NCBI RefSeq assembly: GCF_003583405.1 | Contig: NZ_QXEC01000011.1 | Coordinates: 1 to 64,000 of the forward strand | Reading direction: 5' to 3' | Length of the DNA stretch: 64,000 nucleotides | Origin: Micromonospora radicis | GTDB taxonomy: Bacteria; Actinomycetota; Actinomycetes; Mycobacteriales; Micromonosporaceae | The notes under the pieces: generated by a model | The model's database searches: none | What the model was told of the DNA's origin: nothing | Seen by the model: the letters and a program-made list of their open reading frames with translations, nothing else | Shown here: piece by piece, positions 1 through 7,017 of the stretch | Layout: each line of letters starts with the position of its first letter | How positions within the stretch are numbered: position 1 is the stretch's first letter | Made by a program: the position numbers and the translations under genes

Positions 1-1125
1 GAAGGTGGGGGTGGGGGTGGGGGTGGTGCCGCCGTCCAGACCGAAGAAGAGCGCGTCCCGGTACGTCGAGCAGATGGTGTCCAGGAAGTACGCGGCGGCG
101 GTGCCGCACTGGTCCAGGCCGCTGCCCGGGTCGACCGGGGTGCCGTGACCCATGCCGGAGACCCGGTACACCCGGACCGCGTCGTTGCCGTACACCTCCA
201 GGCTGGTGCCGGCGGGCAGTTGGCTGGTGCTGGTCGGGGACTGCGAGACGCCGAGCACGTTGGTCCACTGGTCGCGGGACTCGGTGGCGTTGGCCACCGC
301 CACGGTGTAGTCGGCGGTGCCGTGCCAGATCGACACCCTCGGTCGCGGCCCGGCGTAGCCGGAGTGGGCGTTGCGGACCAGGTCGCCCCACTGCGCGGGG
401 GTCTTGTCGACACCCGGACTCATGCAGGAGAAGGCGTTGACCATCCCGGTGGCGCAGCGGTACGGGATGCCGGCGATGACCGAGCCGGCGGCGAAGACCT
501 CCGGGTAGGTGGCGAGCATGACCGCGCTCATCGCGCCGCCGCCCGACAGGCCACTGACGTACACCCGGTCGGCGGCCGTGCCGTACGCGGACCTGGCGTG
601 GTCGACCATCTGCTTGATGGAGAGCGCCTCACCCTGGCCCCGGGTGGTGTCGCCGGTCTCGAACCAGTTGAAACACGAGCTGGAGTTGTTGGCCGATCGC
701 TGCTCGGGCACGATCAGCGCGAACCTCCACTGGTCGGCGTACTTCTGCCAGCCGGAGTTGGTGAAGTAGCCGGTGGCGTTCTGGGCGCAGCCGTGCAGCA
801 GCACGACGGCGGGCGCGCCAGAGGGCAGGTTGTCCGGCCGGTAGGCGTACATGGCGAGGTTGCCGGGGTTGGAGCCGAAGCTGCTGACCTGGGTCAGGGT
901 CGCGGCCTGGGCGGGTGCGGCGACGGCCACCAGCGCGGCGGCCGCCGCGACCAGGCCGGCCAGCAGGCCGGCGAGTCGGCCGGGCAGTCGGCCGCGCAGT
1001 GGGCCGGGCAGTCGGCCGCGCAGTGGGCCGGACAGTCGGCCGGGCAGTCGGCCGGACAGTCGGCCGGGCAGTCGGCCGGACAGTGGGCCGGCGAGTCGGC
1101 CGGGCAGGGTGCGGGTGCGGCGCAC
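1..1125 (-). CDS. Secreted PHB-depolymerase-family esterase, 3' end beyond window
   Basis: This is a secreted serine esterase of the polyhydroxybutyrate depolymerase (Esterase_phb/LpqC-like) family, probably acting on polyester or acylated polysaccharide outside the cell. The start is a GTG at 1125 with GGAGG just upstream. The protein opens with an Arg-rich repetitive n-region, then a hydrophobic stretch ending APAQA-AT, a typical signal peptidase I site. The oxyanion region LHGCAQNA, the nucleophile elbow SGLSGGGAMS, an Asp in WHGTADYTV and a His in GMGHGTPVD give a complete triad. After the catalytic domain a Thr-Pro linker (TPTPTPT) begins and runs off the left edge, so a carbohydrate-binding or similar module probably follows. 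The family call is firm from motifs; the substrate is not visible. It is divergent from the membrane protein at 1298. Confidence 0.85.
   Translation of the reverse strand, partial: MRRTRTLPGRLAGPLSGRLPGRLSGRLPGRLSGPLRGRLPGPLRGRLPGRLAGLLAGLVAAAAALVAVAAPAQAATLTQVSSFGSNPGNLAMYAYRPDNLPSGAPAVVLLHGCAQNATGYFTNSGWQKYADQWRFALIVPEQRSANNSSSCFNWFETGDTTRGQGEALSIKQMVDHARSAYGTAADRVYVSGLSGGGAMSAVMLATYPEVFAAGSVIAGIPYRCATGMVNAFSCMSPGVDKTPAQWGDLVRNAHSGYAGPRPRVSIWHGTADYTVAVANATESRDQWTNVLGVSQSPTSTSQLPAGTSLEVYGNDAVRVYRVSGMGHGTPVDPGSGLDQCGTAAAYFLDTICSTYRDALFFGLDGGTTPTPTPTF
971..1106 (-). repeat. 12-bp minisatellite inside the esterase signal peptide
   Basis: About eleven copies of a 12-bp unit (consensus GGCAGTCGGCCG on the + strand) lie in frame in the n-region of the esterase leader. 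On the coding strand they give alternating LPGR/LSGR/LSGP/LRGR tetrapeptides. They lengthen the basic n-region by about 44 residues and add many arginines before the hydrophobic core. Confidence 0.85.
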
Positions 1126-1297
1126 GGGACCTCCAGGGGGTGTGAGCTGGGTCACCGATGATTGCCGCGAGGTTACGCAGATGTGTCACGGCCGTGACAT
1201 GGCGAGGGCGCACACATTCGTCGATGTCCGGGTGTGGTCTGATACTTGCACCCGGAAGGTGTCGGGCTGTCCAGGTGCGGTTGGTAACGTCCGCTAG

Positions 1298-3115
1298 GTG
1301 CCCACCTCGCCGTTCGTGGCGTCCGCGCCCACCTCACCAGCCCGTGCCACCCGTGACCGTCGTGCCGACCTGACCGTGACACTCGTCGCGTTGGCCCTCG
1401 CCGTCTGGGTGACCAGCGGGCTGTGGCGGGACCCGAACGGTCGCGCGATCACGGTCAACTCCAGCGACCAGGCGCTCTTCGAGTGGCTGCTGGCCTTCGG
1501 CGGGCACGCGGTCAGCCACGGGGAGAACCCGCTCTACACGTACCTGATCAACGTCCCGGACGGGGTGAACCTCGCGGTCAACACCTCGATCACGGTGTAC
1601 GCGGTGGTCTTCGCCCCGCTGACGTACCTGATCGGGCCGCCGATCACCTTCCTGGTGATCCTGACCCTGAACCTGGCGGCCACCGCCGTCGCCTGGTACT
1701 GGCTGCTCTCCCGGCACCTGGTTCGCAGCCAGCTCGCCGCCGCGATCGGCGGCCTGTTCATCGGCTTCTCCCCCGGCATGGTGTCGCACGCCAACGCCCA
1801 CCTGAACTGGACCGCCGGCTGGCTGGTGCCGCTGCTGGTGTGGCGGGTGTTCGTGCTGCGCCGCCCCGGGCACTGGCTGCGCGACGGCCTGATCCTCGGC
1901 CTGCTCGTCGCGGTCGCCTTCTCGATCGCCGCCGAGGGGCTGTTCTTCACCGCCCTGGCGCTCGGCCTCTTCGTGGCCGTGTGGGCGCTGCACCCGGCCA
2001 ACCGCGTGGAGGCCCGCGCCGTACTGCCGTCGTTCCTGCGGGGCCTCGCGGTGACCGCGGTGGTCGCCGGGGCGATCCTGGCGTACCCGCTCTGGTTGCA
2101 CTTCGCCGGACCGCAACGCTTCCACGGCACCGGGTTCGACTCGGTGATCCACTCCGAGGACATCGCGGCGTACGCGGCCTACCCGCGCCGTTCGCTGGCC
2201 GGCGAGGCCGGGTTGCGCACCTCGCTGGCCCCGAACCCGACCGAGGAGAACTCGTTCTTCGGGCTGCCGCTGCTGATCCTCGCCGTCGGCTGCTTCGTCC
2301 TGCTGTGGCGGCGCGCCGACCCCCGACGCCGGGCCACCCTGTGGGCGCTCGGCGTCGTGGCGGTGGTCTTCACCGTGCTCTCCTTCGGGCCGGTGGCCAA
2401 GTTCGACGGCCGGCGCACCGACCTGCCGATGCCGTTCGACCTGCTCGGGCACCTGCCGGTGGTGAACGCCGCGCTGCCGGCCCGGCTCGCGCTGGTGGTG
2501 ACGCCGGTGATCGGCCTGCTGCTGGCGTACGCGGTGGACCAGCTCCGCCGCCGGCCGGTGCGCCGCGCGGCGGCGGTGGCCTGGACCGTCGGCTTCGCCG
2601 TCGCGCTGGTGCCGCTGTTCCCGACGCCGCTGCTGACCGTGCAGCGCGAACCCATCCCCCGCTTCATCACCTCCGGTGCCTGGCGGGACTACGTCTCCCC
2701 CGGCGGGGTGCTCACCCCCGCCCCGCTGGCCCTGGACGTCTACCCCGACGGTCAGCGTTGGCAGGCGTACGCGCTGGCCAACCGGCAGGGCGAGTTCGCC
2801 ATCCCGTCGGGCTTCTTCCTCGGCCCCGGCGGCCCCGACGGCCGGGGCCGGATCGGGCCGGTGCCGCGCCCGTTCGGCGCGCTGCTGGACCAGGCCGCCC
2901 GCACCGGCCTGCCGCCGATCGTCACCGAGGGCACCCGCGAGGAGGTCCGGGCCGACCTGGAGCACTGGCGGATCGAGACGGTGGTGCTCGCCGACGAGGT
3001 GCACGGCGCCAAGTGGGCGGTCGACGAGGAGGCGCTGCGCCGTACGCTGACCCTGCTGTTCGGCGAGCCGGAGCGGGTCGAGGACGTCTGGCTGTGGCGG
3101 GTCGGCCCGCAGTGA
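1298..3115 (+). CDS. Polytopic membrane protein, GT-C glycosyltransferase-like
   Basis: This is a 605-residue integral membrane protein with about ten hydrophobic helices spread through the first 430 residues, then a roughly 150-residue soluble C-terminal part. The layout, with an early acidic residue in a loop after the first helix (NSSDQ near residue 50), resembles actinobacterial GT-C enzymes that use polyprenyl-phosphate sugars. No family-specific motif lets me name the donor or acceptor. The start is a GTG at 1298. The gene is divergent from the esterase with a 172-bp shared upstream region and is followed by a 15-bp tandem repeat array. A role in cell-wall glycan or glycolipid assembly is inference. 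Confidence 0.6.
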   Translation: MPTSPFVASAPTSPARATRDRRADLTVTLVALALAVWVTSGLWRDPNGRAITVNSSDQALFEWLLAFGGHAVSHGENPLYTYLINVPDGVNLAVNTSITVYAVVFAPLTYLIGPPITFLVILTLNLAATAVAWYWLLSRHLVRSQLAAAIGGLFIGFSPGMVSHANAHLNWTAGWLVPLLVWRVFVLRRPGHWLRDGLILGLLVAVAFSIAAEGLFFTALALGLFVAVWALHPANRVEARAVLPSFLRGLAVTAVVAGAILAYPLWLHFAGPQRFHGTGFDSVIHSEDIAAYAAYPRRSLAGEAGLRTSLAPNPTEENSFFGLPLLILAVGCFVLLWRRADPRRRATLWALGVVAVVFTVLSFGPVAKFDGRRTDLPMPFDLLGHLPVVNAALPARLALVVTPVIGLLLAYAVDQLRRRPVRRAAAVAWTVGFAVALVPLFPTPLLTVQREPIPRFITSGAWRDYVSPGGVLTPAPLALDVYPDGQRWQAYALANRQGEFAIPSGFFLGPGGPDGRGRIGPVPRPFGALLDQAARTGLPPIVTEGTREEVRADLEHWRIETVVLADEVHGAKWAVDEEALRRTLTLLFGEPERVEDVWLWRVGPQ

Positions 3116-3122
3116 GCCGGCC

Positions 3123-3206
3123 CGGGACGAGCCGTCGCGGGGTGAACCGTCGCGGGACGAGCCGTCGCGGGACGAGCCGTCGCGGGGTGAACCGTCGCGG
3201 GACGAG
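3123..3206. repeat. 15-bp tandem repeat array between membrane protein and lipB
   Basis: Nearly six copies of a 15-bp unit occur here, in two alternating versions (CGGGACGAGCCGTCG and CGGGGTGAACCGTCG). The array sits directly after the stop of the membrane protein and 60 bp before lipB. No hairpin or gene is evident in it. Confidence 0.85.
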
Positions 3207-3267
3207 CTACTCCGCCGTGAGCCGGCTCACCACTGGTGACCAGCGGGTACGGGTCTAGGCTGGACGG

Positions 3268-3909
3268 GTGACCACGACGACCTCCGGCCTGACGGCCGTC
3301 TGTGCCGGCGTCCTCGACTACACCGCCGCCTGGGACGAGCAGCGTCGCCTGCACGAGGCGGTGGTCGTCGGCGAGTCCGGGGACACCGTGCTGCTGCTGG
3401 AGCATCCGAGTGTCTACACCGCGGGTAAGCGCACCGAGCCATGGGACCGCCCGGTCGACGGCACCCCGGTGGTCGACGTGGACCGCGGCGGCAAGATCAC
3501 CTGGCACGGCCCGGGGCAGCTGGTCGGCTACCCGATCCTGCGCCTGCCCGACCCGGTCGACGTGGTCGCGTACGTGCGCCGGGTCGAGCAGATGCTGATC
3601 GACGTGTGCGCCGAGTTCGGCCTGACCGCCGGACGGATCGAGGGCCGCAGCGGGGTCTGGGTACCGGCCGACGAGCGGGGGCCAGCCCGCAAGGTGGCCG
3701 CCATCGGCATCCGGGTCGCCCGGGGCGTCACCCTGCACGGCTTCTCGATCAACTGCGACTGCGACCTGACGTACTTCGACCGGATCGTGCCCTGCGGCAT
3801 CCGGGACGCCGGAGTCACCTCGCTCACCGCCGAACTGGGCCGCCCGGTCACCGTCGCCGACGTACTCCCGGTGGTAGAACGCCACCTGGGCGCCATCGTC
3901 GCCGCCTGA
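3268..3909 (+). CDS. lipB: Octanoyltransferase LipB
   Basis: LipB transfers the octanoyl group from octanoyl-acyl carrier protein to the lipoyl domains of 2-oxo acid dehydrogenases and the glycine cleavage H protein; it is the first step of lipoate synthesis. The 213-residue protein has normal length. It shows the family motifs [16 protein letters not shown], the [17 protein letters not shown] block that binds the acyl chain, [17 protein letters not shown] with the conserved Lys, and [17 protein letters not shown] with the catalytic Cys. The start is a GTG at 3268. lipA, the next enzyme, lies 4.9 kb downstream on the same strand, separated by a TetR operon and an aspartyl-tRNA synthetase. The last 30 bp of the gene are duplicated at 4217. 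Confidence 0.96.
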   Translation: MTTTTSGLTAVCAGVLDYTAAWDEQRRLHEAVVVGESGDTVLLLEHPSVYTAGKRTEPWDRPVDGTPVVDVDRGGKITWHGPGQLVGYPILRLPDPVDVVAYVRRVEQMLIDVCAEFGLTAGRIEGRSGVWVPADERGPARKVAAIGIRVARGVTLHGFSINCDCDLTYFDRIVPCGIRDAGVTSLTAELGRPVTVADVLPVVERHLGAIVAA

Positions 3910-3980
3910 CACCCGGCCACCCTTCCCCGCCTGACACCCGGCCACCGCCTGAGCGCCTGGTCGCCGCCCGGCCACCGCCT

Positions 3981-4084
3981 GGTCGCCTGGTCGCCTGGTC
4001 GCCTGGTCGCCTGGTCGCCTGGTCGCCTGGTCGCCTGGTCGCCTGGTCGCCTGGTCGCCTGGTCGCCTGGTCGCCTGGTCGCCT
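3981..4084. repeat. 8-bp tandem array, 13 units
   Basis: Thirteen perfect copies of GGTCGCCT lie head to tail between lipB and the TetR operon. The array shifts reading frame at every unit, so it does not encode a constant peptide and behaves as a simple-sequence minisatellite. Confidence 0.95.
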
Positions 4085-4137
4085 GGAGCGTCGGGCACGG
4101 CCGCGGGCGGGGTGCCCGGCCGCCAGCGATGATCGCG

Positions 4138-4195
4138 CTCGATCCAGGATCGAGTGGTGTCCGCGGCGCAGGAAGCCACTCGATCCCGGATCGAG
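4138..4195. repeat. GATC-rich palindromic element, copy 1
   Basis: Two 20-bp arms (4138-4157 and 4176-4195) are inverted complements with one mismatch, separated by an 18-base loop. Each arm is itself a near-perfect palindrome around CTCGATCC/GGATCGAG. A second copy lies at 4370-4427. It can form either one long hairpin or two small ones. Confidence 0.85.
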
Positions 4196-4369
4196 TGCCA
4201 CCACCGTCCCGAGGTCGAACGCCACCTGGGCGCCATCGTCGCCGCCTGACACCCGGCCACCCTTCCCCGCCTGACACCCGGCCACCGCCTGAGCGCCTGG
4301 CCGCGCGGCCGCCGCCTGGTCGCCTGCGCCTGCGTCGGGCACGCCCGCCCGGCCCCAGCGATGATCGCG

Positions 4370-4427
4370 CTCGATCCAGGATCGAGTGGTGTCCGCGCCG
4401 CAGAAGGCCACTCGATCCCGGATCGAG
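4370..4427. repeat. GATC-rich palindromic element, copy 2
   Basis: The same inverted-repeat design as at 4138 recurs here, with arms at 4370-4389 and 4408-4427. It is preceded by the same TCGGGCACG and CAGCGATGATCGCG context, so it arose by the same local duplication. Confidence 0.85.
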
Positions 4428-4450
4428 CACCACCGCCGTCCCAAGGTCGA

Positions 4451-4650
4451 ACGCCACCACCGTCCCAGGGACGAACGCCGCCGACCCGAGGTCGGGCGCC
4501 ACCACCGTCCCAGGGACGAACGCCGCCGACCCGAGGTCGGGCGCCACCACCGTCCCAGGGACGAACGCCGCCGACCCGAGGTCGGGCGCCACCACCGTCC
4601 CAGGGACGAACGCCGCCGTCCCGAGGTCGGGCGCCACCGCCGTCCCGCGA
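4451..4650. repeat. 45-bp tandem repeat, about four units
   Basis: Units of 45 bp begin at about 4451, 4496, 4541, 4586 and 4631 (last one partial). Each contains ACCGTCCCAGGGACG and CCCGAGGTCGGG half-palindromes. They are contiguous with no spacers, so this is a minisatellite and not a CRISPR array. It ends about 65 bp upstream of the TetR-operon promoter. Confidence 0.9.
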
Positions 4651-4712
4651 GGTCGGGTGGCGGCACCGATGCCGGCCAGAACATCCGATGGTGCGAACAC
4701 TCGCGCCCAGTC

Positions 4713-4756
4713 TTGAGCAGTCGCTCAAAACCCGCTACGTTTAAGCAGTCGCTCAA
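4713..4756 (+). promoter_or_regulatory. Promoter with two TetR-type operators
   Basis: Two 16-bp palindromes, TTGAGCAGTCGCTCAA (4713-4728) and TTAAGCAGTCGCTCAA (4741-4756), start 28 bp apart. The first six bases of the first site form a good -35 (TTGAGC), and TACGTT at 4736-4741 is a -10 with a 17-bp spacer. One operator covers the -35 and the other the start region. The ATG of the first gene follows at 4770. The TetR encoded as the third gene is the obvious repressor. Confidence 0.75.
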
Positions 4757-4769
4757 AACGGGGGTGGAC

Positions 4770-5474
4770 ATGCGGCCGATCTATGTCGAGACACTCATCG
4801 ACGCACCGGTGGAGCAGGTCTGGTGGGCGACCCAGGTGCCCGGGGAACACCGCCGGTGGGACGTCCGGTTCGATCGGATCGATCCGATGCCGGGCGGCGA
4901 GCCCGCCCGGTTCCGGTACGCCACGACGGTCTTCCCCGGACTCACCGTGCGCGGCTGGGGAGTGCACGCCGGGCAGCGCGACCGCTGGGACGGCACGCGC
5001 ACCTCCGCGCTGCGCTTCGGCTCGGACGACCGGCGTTCACTGATCGCCGCCGGATCGGGCTACTGGCGTTACCTGCCGGGGCCGCACGGTGTCCGGTTCC
5101 TGACCGGATACTCGTACACCCCACGGTGGGGTCGACTCGGCCGACTCGCCGACCTGGCGTTCCGGCCGCTGTTCGGCTGGGCCACCGCGTGGTCGTTCGA
5201 CCGGCTGCGACTCTGGCTGACCCGGGGCGTGCCACCGGAACGCGCCCGGGCCAACGCGTTCGGAGAACTCGTCCTCCGGGTGGTCGGGGTGGGCACGGCG
5301 ACCGTGGCGGCCGGCGCGGCGGGCCCGGTGGCGGGCGCCGCCGCGTTCGCCGTCACCGCCCTGGTCGCCGGGGTGCTGCCCCCTCATCCGGACACCCCGG
5401 CGGCTCGCCGCTGCCGTCGCCGCCCACCGGACCGCCTGGCCGCGTGGGCACCGCATCTCGTGGAACGCCGGTGA
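4770..5474 (+). CDS. SRPBCC-fold protein with C-terminal membrane helices
   Basis: This 234-residue protein is the first gene of the TetR-controlled operon. The start MRPIYVETLIDAPVEQVWW is the classic first strand of a SRPBCC/START-like (polyketide cyclase-type) lipid or small-ligand binding fold. The last third has two hydrophobic segments (near residues 170-205, rich in Ala, Val and Gly), so the ligand domain is membrane-tethered. I chose the ATG at 4770 because it follows GGGGGTGG and lies just after the promoter; upstream in-frame codons fall in the minisatellite. The stop overlaps the GTG of the next gene (5471). The ligand is unknown; a role in sensing or carrying a hydrophobic compound removed by the operon is inference. 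Confidence 0.7.
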   Translation: MRPIYVETLIDAPVEQVWWATQVPGEHRRWDVRFDRIDPMPGGEPARFRYATTVFPGLTVRGWGVHAGQRDRWDGTRTSALRFGSDDRRSLIAAGSGYWRYLPGPHGVRFLTGYSYTPRWGRLGRLADLAFRPLFGWATAWSFDRLRLWLTRGVPPERARANAFGELVLRVVGVGTATVAAGAAGPVAGAAAFAVTALVAGVLPPHPDTPAARRCRRRPPDRLAAWAPHLVERR

Positions 5475-6145
5475 CCTCCGTCTTCCAGCACGCCCTCGGT
5501 ACCGACTTCGACCGCCTGCACCCGCGGTTGCGCCGCCGCTTCGCGGTGGACGGCCGGTCCGACCTCGGCTGCGTGGGTGTCGGGGTGATGGATCGGGTCT
5601 GGCGGGGTGCCGCCTTCACCGTCCCGTTCCTGCGCCTCGGCGCCCGACGGCACATCCTGTTCCCGGAGACCGGCCGCCGGATCCCCTTCACCATCGAGAA
5701 CTACGCCTACACCGACTCGTACGGCCGACCGACGCTGACCTTCGTACGCACCTTCCACCTGACCGCCCAGCGGCGGCGCCGCTTCGACGCCACGATGGTG
5801 TGGAGCGCCCGCCGGGGCGTACTGGTCGACTACCTCGGTACCCACCAGCATCTCGCGGTCGACCTGTACCCGACCGTCGACGCCACCGGAGCGCTGACCA
5901 TCCGCAGCGGCCTGCAGCGTTTCCCGAACGGCCTGGCCTGCCCCGCCCTGCTCACCGGTGAGGCCCGGGTACGGGAGTGGTACGACCAGGCCGCCGGCCG
6001 GTTCCGCATCCAGGTCGCGGTGACCAGCCGCCGCTTCGGCCCGTTGTTCGGCTACTCGGGCAGCTTCACCGTCCACTATGTCGGACCGAACCGGGCGCCG
6101 GTGCCCGCCGCGGTACGCCCACTACGCGAGAATCCCCGGGAGTAG
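5471..6145 (+). CDS. DUF4166 domain protein
   Basis: This 224-residue soluble protein is translated from a GTG overlapping the stop of the preceding gene by four bases, indicating translational coupling. The sequence FQHALGTDFDRLHPRLRRRF at the start and the strand-rich pattern that follows (GVMDRVWRG, PFTIENYAY, LVDYLGTHQHLAVDL) match the DUF4166 family, which is often found next to or fused with short-chain dehydrogenases in actinobacteria. No catalytic residues are known for the family. It sits between the SRPBCC protein and its repressor, so the three likely handle one hydrophobic inducer. Confidence 0.65.
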   Translation: MTSVFQHALGTDFDRLHPRLRRRFAVDGRSDLGCVGVGVMDRVWRGAAFTVPFLRLGARRHILFPETGRRIPFTIENYAYTDSYGRPTLTFVRTFHLTAQRRRRFDATMVWSARRGVLVDYLGTHQHLAVDLYPTVDATGALTIRSGLQRFPNGLACPALLTGEARVREWYDQAAGRFRIQVAVTSRRFGPLFGYSGSFTVHYVGPNRAPVPAAVRPLRENPRE

Positions 6146-6158
6146 ACGAGAGGATCCG

Positions 6159-6779
6159 ATGGCCACCCGGGAGAAGCTGATCGACGGCGCCCTCGCCGCC
6201 ATCCGTGAGCACGGCATCGCGGGCGTGTCGGCGCGTACCATCGCCACCGCCGCCGGAGTGAACCAGGCCCTGGTCTTCTACCACTTCGGCAGCGTGGACG
6301 ACCTGCTGGCCGAAGCCTGCCGAAGTGCGACCGCCGCCCGCGTGGCGGCCTACCGGCCCCGCTTCGCCGCGGTCGGCTCCCTGCGGGAACTGCTCGACCT
6401 CGGGCGCGGCCTGCACGAGCGGGAACAGGCCGAGGGGAACCTGGCGGTCCTGGCCCAGTTGCTGGCCGGCGCGCAGACCGACGCCCGGCTCGCCGAGGCC
6501 ACCGCGGTGGCGCTGCGACTCTGGACGGTCGAGATCGAGGCCGTGCTGCACCGGCTGTTGGACGGCTCGCCGGTCGCCCCGGTCGCCGACCCGGCCGGGC
6601 TGGCCCGGGCCGTATCCGCCGCCTTCATCGGCCTGGAGCTCTACGACGGTGTCGACCCGGCCGCCGCCCGTGCGGCCTTCGACGCGCTGGAACGACTCGC
6701 CGTCCTGGTCGAGGTGGTGGACGACCTCGGGCCCCTGGCCCGCCGCGCGGTACGAGCCAAACTGCGCGACCTCACCTGA
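6159..6779 (+). CDS. TetR family repressor of its own operon
   Basis: This 206-residue regulator has an N-terminal helix-turn-helix (residues about 5-50: GALAAIREHGIAGVSARTIA and GVNQALVFYHFGSVDDLL), followed by an all-helical ligand domain. The recognition helix VNQALVFYHF is typical of TetR. The ATG at 6159 follows GAGAGGATCC and is 13 bp after the DUF4166 stop, so it belongs to the same operon. The paired TTGAGC-N4-GCTCAA palindromes at 4713 and 4741 are its likely operators, giving autorepression released by a small hydrophobic ligand. The ligand is not deducible. Confidence 0.85.
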   Translation: MATREKLIDGALAAIREHGIAGVSARTIATAAGVNQALVFYHFGSVDDLLAEACRSATAARVAAYRPRFAAVGSLRELLDLGRGLHEREQAEGNLAVLAQLLAGAQTDARLAEATAVALRLWTVEIEAVLHRLLDGSPVAPVADPAGLARAVSAAFIGLELYDGVDPAAARAAFDALERLAVLVEVVDDLGPLARRAVRAKLRDLT

Positions 6780-7017
6780 CCCCCTCCCCCTGCCCCCGCC
6801 CTGCCCGCGCTCCCGCCCCGCCCCGCCCGGCGCCCCCAAGGCACTCCGCCCGGTTGATCAAAAGGTTCTGGTCGCCGCGCCGAGATTGGACGCAAACCTC
6901 TTGATCAACACGGCGAGGGCGGGAGCCGGGTGGGCGGGTAGGGACCGGGCGGGCGGGAGCCGGGCGGGCGGGAGCCGGGTGGGCGGGTAGGGGCCGGGTG
7001 TGCGGGGGTGGGGCGGG
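6780..7017. other. Convergent intergenic region, no gene
   Basis: This stretch separates the convergent TetR and aspartyl-tRNA synthetase genes. It holds the palindromic element at 6853-6909 and, from about 6920, imperfect GGGCGGGCGGGAGCC repeats. I see no coding sequence. Confidence 0.7.
6853..6909. repeat. GATC-ended palindromic element
   Basis: Arms beginning GTTGATCAAAAGGTT (6853) and ending AACCTCTTGATCAAC (6909) pair with one mismatch. The left arm runs on into TTCTGGTCGCC, a core also seen in the elements at 12482 and 63282. It lies between convergent genes and could act as a terminator hairpin. Confidence 0.8.

Larger units (their letters stand above)
3877..4320. repeat. Tandem duplication including the 3' end of lipB
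   Basis: About 85 bp starting at 3877 (the last codons of lipB, its stop and the following CACCCGGCCACC-rich stretch) recur almost unchanged from 4217, an offset of 340 bp. The interval carries an 8-bp array and a palindrome; the palindrome recurs at an offset of 232 bp. The difference of 108 bp matches expansion of the 8-bp array in only one copy. The second copy is not translated from any obvious start. Confidence 0.85.

Noticed and set aside
1334..3004. Long minus-strand frame opposite the first membrane glycosyltransferase
   Set aside because: It is a shadow frame caused by GC-rich third positions, with no recognisable domain.
3981..4084. Phase-variable coding repeat in lipB
   Set aside because: The array starts after the lipB stop codon, so it does not affect the protein.
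4451..4650. Possible CRISPR-like array of 45-bp repeats
   Set aside because: Units are contiguous with no unique spacers and no cas genes are near; it is a minisatellite.
4386..4769. N-terminal extension of the SRPBCC protein through the 45-bp repeats
   Set aside because: The extension is repeat-encoded and Arg-rich, and the promoter and ribosome site lie downstream of it, so the ATG at 4770 is the start.
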